The notes beneath the pieces were generated by a model. The model ran no database searches. It was not told where the DNA came from and saw only the letters and a program-made list of their open reading frames with translations. Positions 34,634-43,928 of a DNA stretch of 64,000 nt are shown here, one piece after another (position 1 is the stretch's first letter; every line of letters begins with the position of its first letter). Made by a program: the position numbers and the translations under genes. Source of the DNA: Rugalucina vietnamica (Eukaryota > Mollusca > Bivalvia > Lucinida > Lucinidae); NCBI GenBank assembly GCA_964017185.1, contig OZ024884.1, positions 12,563,548 through 12,627,547 of the forward strand, in the 5' to 3' direction.

Positions 34634-34882
34634 CATTATGAAAACACGCCCATGCAATATACAAAGATATTTTTCAGCTGTAAATATTGAAAATTTTACC
34701 AGAAAAAAAAAAAGATATTTTTCATATGTTTTCTCAAAACATATATTGTGGGTACACGTTAGAACCGCCTGTATGTTTTGGATCAAAAATAAGAAAATTA
34801 GGTATACCCCTGCAGACCCCAGATTTTCTATATAAAAGTGGGGTTTACGGGGGTATTCATTGCACGGACATGTTTTCCTGAT
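34634..34882 (-). repeat. FB2 palindromic repeat, half the core deleted
   Basis: CATTATGAAAACACGCCCAT at the left and GTTTTCCTGATG at the right. The core stops at AGAACCGCC and jumps to TGTATGTTTTGGATC. Confidence 0.75.
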
Positions 34883-34908
34883 GAAGAGATATCTATTCAT
34901 TATGATTT

Positions 34909-35173
34909 GAGCTGCGTCAGGAGAAAACCAACATTTTGCGTATACGAAAACAAATTTTAGGCAACCATCAGCCTCTCAGTAACTGCTACAGATCAGCTTC
35001 GCAGTAACTGCAAAGCTGATCAGCACCTTTGTTTTCACTACACAGATAGTACGATTCCTCCTTTACATATACCCAAAATTTAAAGATTCTAGCTTTCTTC
35101 TGTGACTGTATAGGCCGGTTTGTGTCAGGCCTGGTCGGAAATCCTGACAACCGGTTTTCTGGCGACACAGCTC
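34909..35173 (+). repeat. FB1 foldback MITE with insertion in the left arm
   Basis: Begins GAGCTGCGTCAGGAG and ends TTTTCTGGCGACACAGCTC, with ATTT on both sides (34905-34908, 35174-35177). About 30 bp (ATTTTAGGCAACCATCAGCC) break the left hairpin arm. Confidence 0.85.
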
Positions 35174-35258
35174 ATTTGGTGGTATAGAAACTTTTGTTGT
35201 GGTTTTGAATAATCCACTTGTCCACCTAAACACGGGAATACATAAACACGGGACTTCT

Positions 35259-35660
35259 CATCAGGAAAACATGTCCGTGTAATGTATACCCCATTGAACC
35301 CCACTTTTATATAACAAAACTGGGGTATGCAGGGGTATACCTATTTTTCTTATTTTTGTCCCAAAACATAGATTGTGATACATAAACACGGGACTTCTCA
35401 TCAGGAAAACATGTCCGTGTAATGTATACCCCATTGAACCCCACTTTTATATAGCAAAACTGGGGTATGCAGGGGTATAACTATTTTCCTTATTTTTGTC
35501 CCAAAACATAGATTGTGGGTACTCGTTAGAACCGCCTCATGTACACAGAATCTATGTTTTGAGCAAAAATAAGAAAAATATCAAAAATTTTCTGATGAAA
35601 TTTTCAATTTTCACAGTAGAAAAAATCTCTGCATATTGCATGGGCAAGTTTTCGTAATGT
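35259..35660 (+). repeat. FB2 repeat with a direct duplication of its left half
   Basis: The segment from ACACGGGACTTCTCATCAGG to CAAAACATAGATTGTG occurs twice in a row with few differences. The second copy continues into a short core and the right half, ending GGCAAGTTTTCGTAATG. Confidence 0.75.
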
Positions 35661-35686
35661 GTAGACAGAAGAGTCTTGTGAAACTT

Positions 35687-35822
35687 CATCAGGAAAACGT
35701 GTCAGTGAAATGTAATCTTCCTTAAACCCCACTTTTATTTAGGCAAACCACTGTATACTCCACTTTTACTATACAAAATTGGGGTTTAGGGGGTATGCAT
35801 TACACAAACATGTTTTCCTGAT
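35687..35822. repeat. FB2 ends joined without a core
   Basis: CATCAGGAAAACGTGTCAG at the left, CATGTTTTCCTGAT at the right, and CCCCACTTTT blocks in opposite orientations between. It looks like a small inverted dimer of the left half. Confidence 0.6.
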
Positions 35823-35894
35823 ATACTTTGGTTTAAATTCCAATATACACAAAAAAAGTCATACTTATTTTTCTTATTTTTGCTTCAATACATA

Positions 35895-36102
35895 CTGTAG
35901 ATCCGGAAATATTCGCGAGAACTTAATTTTCGCTAATATTCGCGAATAAGTGCCACGCGAATTCAAAGTTCTCGCTGATAAAGAGTCACTATAAACTTTA
36001 TAGAATACATGGACACTAACTCGCGAATTCAAGAACTCGCTAATAATTCGGAAATAGAAAATTCGCGAAATAAAAGTCACGCGAAAATTTCCGAATTTAC
36101 AG
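35895..36102. repeat. TA-target MITE next to exon 3
   Basis: CTGTAGATCCGGAAATATTC at the left and GAAAATTTCCGAATTTACAG at the right, flanked by TA. The interior carries ATTCGCGAA motifs in both orientations. TA target and size suit a Stowaway/Tc1-mariner MITE. It ends 184 bp before exon 3. Confidence 0.72.
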
Positions 36103-36149
36103 TAGATTGCAGGATGACCATGACCTATTTCACAGCAAGCTTAAATTAG

Positions 36150-36262
36150 GTTTGATTCCTGACATCTCTGATCTTCCATATGGGTTTTACTGAGGTCCCA
36201 TCTCCATATGACCTTAGCCGATGAGTTGGACATAAAGCATGAAATCAGCCTACCAACTAAAT
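36150..36262 (+). repeat. SINE tail fragment
   Basis: Has GGTTTGATTCCTGACATC (B-box like) and CCATATGACCTTAGCCGATG. It ends 25 bp before exon 3. Confidence 0.45.
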
Positions 36263-36286
36263 TATTGATTATTATATATATTTCAG

Positions 36287-36446
36287 GCACCCGTATTCAG
36301 ATCAACATCGGATGCGTGTGACGCCACTCCAGAAGCCTTAAAGAAGCGACGGGAGCGTAAAGAGCGACCGTACAAGAGCGACCCTTTCTCTGGCACCGAA
36401 ATTATTCCTGCCTCAAAACGCTACTACATCAGAGAGGAGAGAGCTA
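36287..36446 (+). CDS. Host gene, exon 3
   Basis: Acceptor TATATTTCAG, donor GTAAGA. Enters in phase 0 and leaves in phase 1; 53 codons plus one base. The product starts APVFRSTSDACDATPEALKK and includes the basic run KKRRERKERP, which could act as a nuclear or microtubule-binding signal, then ends near RYYIREERA. The leftover A joins GG from exon 4 to make Arg. Confidence 0.75.
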
Positions 36447-36488
36447 GTAAGAATTGGTTGTATACAAGCATAGATTGAAGTAACATCA

Positions 36489-38178
36489 CATCAGGAAAAT
36501 ATGTCTGTGAAAAGTATACCCACTTACACCCCTCTTTTATAAAGCAAAACTGGGGTTTGCAGGGGTTAACCTATTTTTAGCTCACCTGAGCCGAAGGCTC
36601 ACAGGTGAGCTTATAGTATACCCATGCTCCGTCGTCCATCCGTCGTCCGTCTGTCCGTCGTCCGTCCGTCGTCCACCATTTTCAAAGATCTTCTCTGAAA
36701 CCCCTTGGCCAATCAAAGCCAAATTTTATATGAAGCATCTATAGGAAGGGGGAACCAATGCGTATATAAGAAATCCAGGTCACATGACCAAGATGGCCGC
36801 CATGCCCATATATGGTAAAACCCTTCAAAAATCTTCTTCTCCAGAACCGGTGGACCGATTTCAACGAAACTTGGCATGAAGCATCGATGGCTCAAGCACT
36901 ACAATGTGTATATAAACCATGACCCTGTGATGACCTTGACCTATTTTACGGCAAGGTCAACATAGGTCGCCAATGCATTTGAATGGTGAAAACTTTTAAA
37001 ATGTCATTTAAAGTGAAAAAAATTGGACCCCAGGGGCTCATCTGCCCCCACCCCGGGGCAGTATACATGTATGTTTCCATAATATTCAAACTTCTTCTCT
37101 GCAGAAACCGCTTGGCCAATCAAAGCCAAATTTTATGTGAAGCATCAATAGGAAGGGGTAACCAATGTGTATATAAATAATCCAGGTCACATGACCAAGA
37201 TGGCCGCCATGCCCATATATGGTAAAAACCCTTAAAAAATCTTCTTCTCTAGAACCGGGGAAAAATCTTCTTCTCTAGAACCGGTGGACCAATTTCAATG
37301 AAACTTGGCATGAAGTATTGATGGTTGAAGTACTACAATGTATATATAAATCATGACCCTAAATCATGACCCTGTGATGACCTTGACCTATTTTATGGCA
37401 AGGTCAACATAGGTCAGTGCATTTGAATGGAGCAAAACTTTTAAAAAGTCATTTAACGTGAAAGTCTTGCAGGAAGTGGGCAGTAGGATTGAATATTAAT
37501 GATTCTGAAAAAAAATTGACCCCAGGGCTAATATGGCCCCACCCTGGGGCAATATACATGTATATTGCCATAATATTCAAACATCTACTCCTCTGAAACC
37601 GCTTGGCCAATCAAAGCCAAATTTTATGAGTAGCATCCATACAATGGGGGAATCAATGTATATAAATAATTTAGGTCACATGACCAAGATGGCCGCCATG
37701 CCCATATACAGTAAAAACCCTTCAAAAATATTCTTCTCTGGAACTGGTGGACCGATTTCAAAGAAACTTGGCATGAAGCATCAATGGCTTAAGTACTACA
37801 ATGTGTAAATAAATCATGACCCTGTGGTGACCTTGACCTATTTTACGACAAGGTCAACATAGGTCGCCTATGCATTTGAATGGGGAAAACTGTTAAAATG
37901 TCATTTGAAGGGAAAAGCCAGCAGGAAATTGGCAAATGGACAGAATATTGATTATTTTGAAAAATGAAAATGGCCCAAGGGCTTCATCTGCCCCTGCACT
38001 GGGGTTAAATACAAAAATATTCAAACATGTTTATTGGTATATGCAGCAAATCTCAGGTGAGCGTTTACAGGACCATTCGTCCTCTGGTTCTTATTTTTGT
38101 TCCAAAACATAGATTGTGGGTACATGTTAGAATATAAAAAAATCTCTGTATATTGCATGGGCGTTTTTTCGTAATGAC
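36489..38178 (+). repeat. FB2 repeat interrupted by H1
   Basis: The left part (CATCAGGAAAATATGTCTG to GGGTTAACCTATTTT) stops at 36577. The right part resumes at 38089 with TCTTATTTTTGTTCCAAAAC. Confidence 0.75.
36578..38088 (+). mobile_element. H1 Helentron-like element, copy c
   Basis: Same ends as copy b, with hairpin AGGACCATTCGTCCT (one arm mutated). Three units start near 36683, 37078 and 37568. A local duplication of AAAAATCTTCTTCTCTAGAA lies near 37239-37280. It lies in intron 3 of the host gene, in the sense orientation. Confidence 0.73.
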
Positions 38179-38189
38179 AAACACACGTT

Positions 38190-38887
38190 AAAATGGAGTG
38201 TGGGGAAATGGAGTGTGGGATTGAAGGCTATTGGACAACAACATACAACATACAGCGACAAGTTCATTTTCCTGCTGTATGTTGCAGCTAAATCTATCTT
38301 GCTTTCAATTGGAGCTGTCCATTTTGTTGTGTCGTGTGATGTTGCATCAATCTGTACCGTAAGAAATTTGGTTGCATCACGGGTATACAGGGTGCGAAAG
38401 TGTACTAAAATTTTTCCAGAGCATTCAAGCAGGTGCATAATCATTTGGAAACGCAGCCCACTGCATATGTTTTAAATGCCTTGAAAAAAGAACTTACTTT
38501 TCTTCATGGAAAGACAAAAAAAATTATTATCATAAATTTTTTCTCTTTCGTCAATAAGTGTTAGTCTTTCAAGAAACTCTAACAAGATTTTTAGTGCATA
38601 AATTTTTGCAAGCTGCACCCAGTGGGTGTCTTTGCATAACTGATAGTTTTGTTTACGTCATGAAAAGACGCAGAATTTATTATCACATTTTGCACCAAAA
38701 AGTGTGATTTTTTTTTTCAGAAAATTCTAGCATGTGAATATTGTCTTTGGAAAACATTTTACTTTTATAATAATTTTGCTCTTTTGCTCAAAACCTTGTG
38801 AGTACACATTACAATCGCCTCAGCAAGGCAGTTTGAATGAACAGTCTAGCAATTATTTATCTTAGATAGCTTTAAGAAAACTCCTTA
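38190..38887. other. No gene; short FB2 remnant
   Basis: A piece at about 38770-38835 (GTGAGTACACATTACAATCG, CCTCAGCAAGGCAG) is a decayed FB2 core. GGAGTGTGGG is repeated at 38203-38230. Otherwise unremarkable. Confidence 0.45.
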
Positions 38888-39418
38888 CAGCCCCTTTCAC
38901 TCGAGTTTGCTGTTTGAACATTTGCATCAGACAAGAAGACCATGTGTTCCGAAGGTCTGAGTTTTGTTTCATGTTGTCCTCAAAGACATCTGGATTGATT
39001 GATCTGCTGATTTGAGTGACAGCTTCAAACTAAATGACCTTTAAAAACGGCAAACTCGAGTGAAATTTTCAACTTACTATGTGGAATTTTTGCCATATAG
39101 ATACCGATCAGATACTGCATAAATTGATACAATTCTGTTTTTGTCTCTATCCTGTTACAAATGCGTGTTCTTAATATGCATTGTAAATGTTGTGCAAAGA
39201 ATTTTGAAATAAAAATGTGCTTTAACCAAGCAGAAGAGGTGACATCATTACCTAAAGATAAATGCTGAATAGATTTTAAGGACACCTGGCACCTGGGACA
39301 CTGTTTCAGTTCTAAAATAGAATAAAAAGTTACCTGATTTACAAACAAACGGCAAACTCGAGTGAACAAATTTGATTGACCTAAATGCTCAAACGGCAAA
39401 CTCGAGTGAAAGGGGCTG
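38888..39418 (-). mobile_element. TA-target TIR element, copy 3 (uninterrupted)
   Basis: 531 bp with ends CAGCCCCTTTCACTCGAG and its complement; TA at the left and TC at the right. Inverted relative to copies 1 and 2. It serves as the reference that shows both nested insertions in the other copies. Confidence 0.82.
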
Positions 39419-39479
39419 TCAGTACTTACGAAAGAGCTCAGAATGTATCCATTATTATCACTGTCTGTTATGAAAGAAA

Positions 39480-39755
39480 CATTACGAAAACTTGTCCATG
39501 CATTAAACAGGGATTTTTTTCACTTGTAAAATTTGAAAATTTCATTAGAAAAAATTTGATATTTTTCTTATTTTTGCTCAAAACAGATTGTGGGTACACG
39601 TTAGAACTGCCTTGCCGAGGCGGTTCTAACGAGTACCAACAACCTATGTTTTGGAACAAAAATAAGAAAAATAGGTATACCCCTGCATACCCCAGTTTTA
39701 CAATATAAAAGTGGGGTTAAGGGGGTATACATTTCATGGACATGTTTTCCTGATG
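39480..39755 (-). repeat. FB2 palindromic repeat, complete
   Basis: CATTACGAAAACTTGTCCAT to CATGTTTTCCTGATG, with the core GAACTGCCTTGCCGAGGCGG. Probably the best-preserved full-length copy in the window. Confidence 0.82.
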
Positions 39756-39970
39756 TTATTATCACTGTCTGTTATGAAAGAAAAAAATATGATCTAACAA
39801 TGTTACTTATATCTACATACATATAGCACAGTTGTTAATTTAAGGGCCATAACATGGCCGTGTTATATTGAAAAACATGTTATAGTGAGGCCTGTTATAA
39901 TGAGGTTGAAATGTAGCTCTTAACCCTCTGTATAACCGTTTGAAAAAGTGACTACCATTCACAGCTATAT

Positions 39971-40007
39971 GAGCCCCGACGGTCTTTGGGGTTTCCGACC
40001 AGGTCCT
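39971..40007 (-). repeat. FB1 end fragment
   Basis: GAGCCCCGACGGTCTTTGGG, then GTTTCCGACCAGGTCC. Truncated where the next repeat begins. Confidence 0.55.
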
Positions 40008-40010
40008 GAG

Positions 40011-40162
40011 GTTATAAAACTTTTTTCATGCTCAGCTCAGCTGAGACTATAGTTTATCCTGCTCATGATGTTAAAATGGCAACAATTGTTGGCATTTTTT
40101 AAATATTTATTAGCAGGATAAATTACAGGATTTGATTATTTAAACCTGAAATTTCAATTTAT
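40011..40162. repeat. Truncated copy of the TTATAAAACTTTTTTCATGC MITE
   Basis: Matches the left two thirds of 49030-49261 (CATGCTCAGCTCAGCTGAG, AACAATTGTTGGCATTTT, AGCAGGATAAATTACAG) and stops at a T run where H2 sequence begins. Confidence 0.65.
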
Positions 40163-41617
40163 TTGGGCTATTTTTGCCTGGGGGGTGGGGCTAGAGGTTA
40201 AAAACTAGAACACTGTAAAAAATGGATGTACTGCTGTGTAACTTTTACAAAGAGTCCATATCTTGACAACAAGATGGTTGGTCATTCATCTTTTAACTTT
40301 GTGACACTGACTTGTGTGTCATGACGGTAAGATTGGGTTGACCTACTTTCTATGGTCCAGCAATTTCGCCTTTTATCTTGACACTCAATTAGTATATTTT
40401 CATTCTTCTTTCAGATTATGAGTGAGTATGACTAGACCTTTGACCCCAATATACTTATAGGTCACTGTGACCTAATTTCATGATTCAGTGATTTTGCCTT
40501 ATATCTTGACACTCAATTAGTATATTTTCATACTCCTTTCAGATTATCAGTGAGTATGACGAGACCTTTGACCCCAATATCTTTTTAGGTCACTGTGACC
40601 TAATTTCACGGTTCAGTGATTTTGCCTTATATCTCAGCACTCAATTGGTTTATGAACAAACTCCTTTCACACCATGTTTGCGTATGACAAAATCTTTGAC
40701 CCTAAAGTAGTCCTAGGTCATTGTGACCTAATTTCACGGTTCAGTGATTTTGCTTGACACTCAATTAGTATATTTCCATATTTCTTTCAGATTATGAGTG
40801 AGTATGACCAGACCTTTGTCCCCAATATACTTATAGGTCACTGTGACCTAATTTTCATGGTTCAGTTATTTTGTTTATATCTCAGCACTTAGTTGGTTAA
40901 TGAACAAACTTCTTTCACACTTTGTTTGTGTATGACAAGTCCTTTGACCCTAAAGTAGTCTAGGTCATTGTGACCTAATTTCACGGTTCAGTGATTTTGC
41001 CTTATATCTCGGCTCTCAATTGGTATATGAACATACTGTTTTCACGATATGTTTGTGTATGACAAGACCTTTGACCCTGAAGCATTCCTAGGTCACTGTG
41101 ACCTTATTACATGGTTCGGTGATTTTGCCTTATATCTCGACACTCAGGGGGTATCTTTTCTTACTTTTTCTAGATTATGAATGAGTATGACCAGATCTTT
41201 TAACCCAAATGTACTTTTAGATCACTATGACCTAATTTCATGGTTCAGTGATTTTGCTTTATATCTCAACACTCAATGGGTATATGATCATATTTCTTTC
41301 ACATTACGAGTAAGTTTGACTAGACCTTTGACCCTAAAGTACTTATTGGTCAGTGTGACCTTATTTCATGGTTTGTGATTTTGTTATATATCTCGACACT
41401 CAGTTGGTATATGAACTTACTTCTTTCACAGTATGAGTGAGACCTTTAAACCTTAGGTAGTTATAGTTAAGTGTCATGCATGGTTCAGTGATTTTGCCTT
41501 ATAGCATCAAGGCAAAAAGATGTATGAGCATAATGCTTTGGGTAACAGGTCGAGTTTGGCCTTATTTTTGACAAAGGTCAGAAGCAGTGGAGCACACTGT
41601 CCTGCGACAGCTCTTAT
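40163..41617 (+). mobile_element. H2 Helentron-like element, 5'-truncated copy
   Basis: Shares GGGGTGGGGCTAGAGGTTAA and then about nine units of about 127 bp with 46657-48847, and ends in the hairpin CTGTCCTGCGACAG and CTCTTA. The true left end is missing. Each unit normally carries AGGTCANNNTGACCT. It lies in intron 3 of the host gene. Confidence 0.7.
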
Positions 41618-41847
41618 TTTTCATCTGAAAATTTTCAAAATTCTCATAATGCATGATAATGGCTATCTGCCCACTGCATAACCTTTTGAAAAAGTGCACT
41701 CCATTTATAGTTATATGACCCTGAAAAGCATGTCTCGCAGAATTATCATAATTATTACCTCTTTCAATTCTTGAAAAAAAAAAAGTATCATTCCAGGAAC
41801 ATCTAGAAACTGCATTTATATAACCTCAAAAAAATTGCACAACACTG

Positions 41848-42075
41848 CTGCGCCATGAGAAAACCAATATTTTGCACATGCGAAAACATTGGCGCAGATC
41901 AGCTTCGCAGTAACTGCGAAGCCAATCTCCATACCCTCATATCAGTACCATTGTTTCCGCTACATGGATAGCTCAATTTTTAAATCCGCAATCGCCAGCC
42001 TCAAACTGACTTCAGGGCTATACAGACTGGTTTGTGTCAGAACCCTCCAAGATTGATTTTCTCGTGTTGCGGCTC
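41848..42075 (+). repeat. FB1 foldback MITE
   Basis: Begins TGCTGCGCCATGAGAAAACC and ends TTTTCTCGTGTTGCGGCTC. The right hairpin arm is replaced after GCGAAGCCAATC. A second, very decayed hairpin (GACACTGAGCAGCTG/AAGCTGATCAGTGTC) follows at about 42165-42220. Confidence 0.75.
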
Positions 42076-42365
42076 ATATAACTTAAGGTTGCTGTGGCGC
42101 ATTTATATAACCTCAGAAAGGTGCACTTTAATTATCCATCTGAGACATCTTGTAGAAATTAGATAAAAGACACTGAGCAGCTGTTCTGTAATCATAAAGC
42201 TGATCAGTGTCTTTCATTTCAAAACATGGATAGCAACATACCCAAACGTCCTGGATATGAAATAATGTTTCTAGTCATCTTTGGCTGTTCAATCTAGTAT
42301 GTATATACCAGACATGGTCAAAATTGTAAAAAAACATTTTCACTTAAAGTGTCCTATTTTCGCAG

Positions 42366-42505
42366 GGCTTGGACAGCATAAAAGCTTCGCCAACTCATCC
42401 CGTGAAGAAATTCTGGATTTTCTGGACGTGATGAGCAGCGAAGGAAAGGTACCGCCAGCCGACAGTTTTCCAAGTCTGGAAGAACTGAACGAGGATGAGG
42501 AACAG
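42366..42505 (+). CDS. Host gene, exon 4
   Basis: Acceptor TATTTTCGCAG, donor CAG|GTACTA. It starts in phase 1 and ends in phase 0. The product runs LGQHKSFANSSREEILDFLD, then an acidic helix-like end (FPSLEELNEDEEQ). The phase fits exon 3 exactly. The region is followed by degraded copies of itself. Confidence 0.78.
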
Positions 42506-42579
42506 GTACTAGTTTTGATTTTAACTGTTTATGTCCCACTCAACAGCTATTAGGTCATATAGAGATGGGACCTCTTGCT

Positions 42580-43165
42580 TTGTGGACGTGATATGAGCAG
42601 TGAGTTTTCCGGCTGACAGTTTTCCGAGTCTGGAAGAATTGAATGAGGATGAGGAACAGGAACTAGTTTTGATTTTAACTTTTTATGTCCCGCTCAACAG
42701 CTGTGGTCATATAGAGACAGGACCTCTTGCTTTTCTGGCTGTGATGAGCAGTGAGTTTTCCGGCGGACAGTTTTCCGAGTCGGGAAGAATTGAACGAGGA
42801 TGAGAAACAGGTACTACTTTTATTTTTTTTTTTCACTTTTTATGTCCCTCTCAACAGCTAAGGTCATATAGAGATGGGACCTCTTGCTTTTCTTGACCTT
42901 TTGAGCAGCAAAGGAAGGTTCCATGATGAAGAGGCACTAGTTTTGTTTGATTATGTCCCACTCAACAGCTAAGGTCTTATAGAATCTGGACCACTTGCTT
43001 TTCTTGACATTTTGAGCAGCAAAGGAAGGTTCCATGATGAATAGGCACTAGTTTTGTTTGATTATGTCCCACTCAACAGCTAAGGTCTTATAGAATCTGG
43101 ACCACTTGCTTTTCTTGACATTTTGAACTGCAAAGGAAGGTTCCATGATGAAGAGGCACTAGTTT
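42580..43165 (+). pseudogene. Series of decayed exon-4 copies
   Basis: About five echoes, separated by SINE-tail sequence (CTCAACAGCTAAGGTC): 42580-42659 (donor changed from GT to GA), 42731-42810 (donor GTACTA kept, internal deletion shifts the frame), and shorter ones near 42888, 42998 and 43108 (GAGCAGCAAAGGAAGGTTCC). The unit is exon plus intron, so these are genomic tandem duplications. Confidence 0.75.
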
Positions 43166-43192
43166 AATTGCTATTGTAATATTAAATTTCAG

Positions 43193-43429
43193 AATTTGTC
43201 TGTCTCTGACGTAACAACTGAGCACACGAAAAAGAACCGCAATGTTACCAGGAGTGCAAGCTCAGCCAGTACAGACAGCGGTGTGATTGGTCAAGAGGAG
43301 TCACATGGTTCGCAACAAAGTAGTCCCAGTAATACTCTTACGCGGAACCAAAGAGCTTCTTGGTCGGAATTTCGGCATGTTACGGGGAATCAGCCGCAAA
43401 TGAGTGCCAGCTGTAGTGACCTTAGTAAG
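43193..43429 (+). CDS. Host gene, exon 5
   Basis: Acceptor ATATTAAATTTCAG, donor AAG|GTTAGT, 79 codons, phase 0 at both ends. Encodes a Ser/Thr/Asn-rich stretch including SASSASTDSGVIGQEESHGS and ending SASCSDLSK, in the same style as exon 1. No terminal exon could be found downstream. Confidence 0.75.
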
Positions 43430-43589
43430 GTTAGTCATGTTGTGATTTGATTGGTTGAATTATGTCACATGGTTTAAATGAAGTCGCACTGAATGATCTT
43501 TAATGAAGTGCCAGCTTTTTTGTTCCATATGTAAGGCTGCAGTAGGGATGCCATGGCTCCTCATGGTTTAAGTGTTTGAAAAACGTCTC

Positions 43590-43845
43590 CTGGTTCTCAA
43601 CTAAGCTAAGTTCCAGCAATATTTTAACACATTGTTAAAGAGCATCTTGAAAAATGTCACATGGTTGAAATAAAGTAGTCCCAGCAATACTCTTACGCGG
43701 TCTTGGTCAGAATTCCGGCATCTTACGGGGACCAGTCACAAATGAGTGCCAGTCATAGTGATCTGAGTAAGGTAAGCCATTCTAATAGTTGATTGGTTGT
43801 ATGTGGTCATATGTTTGACAGAATATAGTCCCAGCAATACTCTTA
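43590..43845 (+). pseudogene. Decayed exon-5 copies
   Basis: The clearest is 43657-43771: CACATGG...AGTAGTCCCAGCAATACTC...ATGAGTGCCAG...GAGTAAG with donor GTAAGC, but with an internal deletion relative to exon 5. Weaker pieces are near 43590-43630 and 43805-43845. Confidence 0.7.
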
Positions 43846-43928
43846 TGAAAAAACAAAATAAGAAGATATTAAAACTGATGTCTTTTTACAGGAAACAAAC
43901 CACAAAGAAGTGCCATTTGTACTAATGT

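Noticed and set aside
43657..43771. Second functional copy of exon 5 (donor GTAAGC intact)
   Set aside because: An internal deletion and loss of the acceptor side make normal splicing unlikely; kept as a pseudo-exon.
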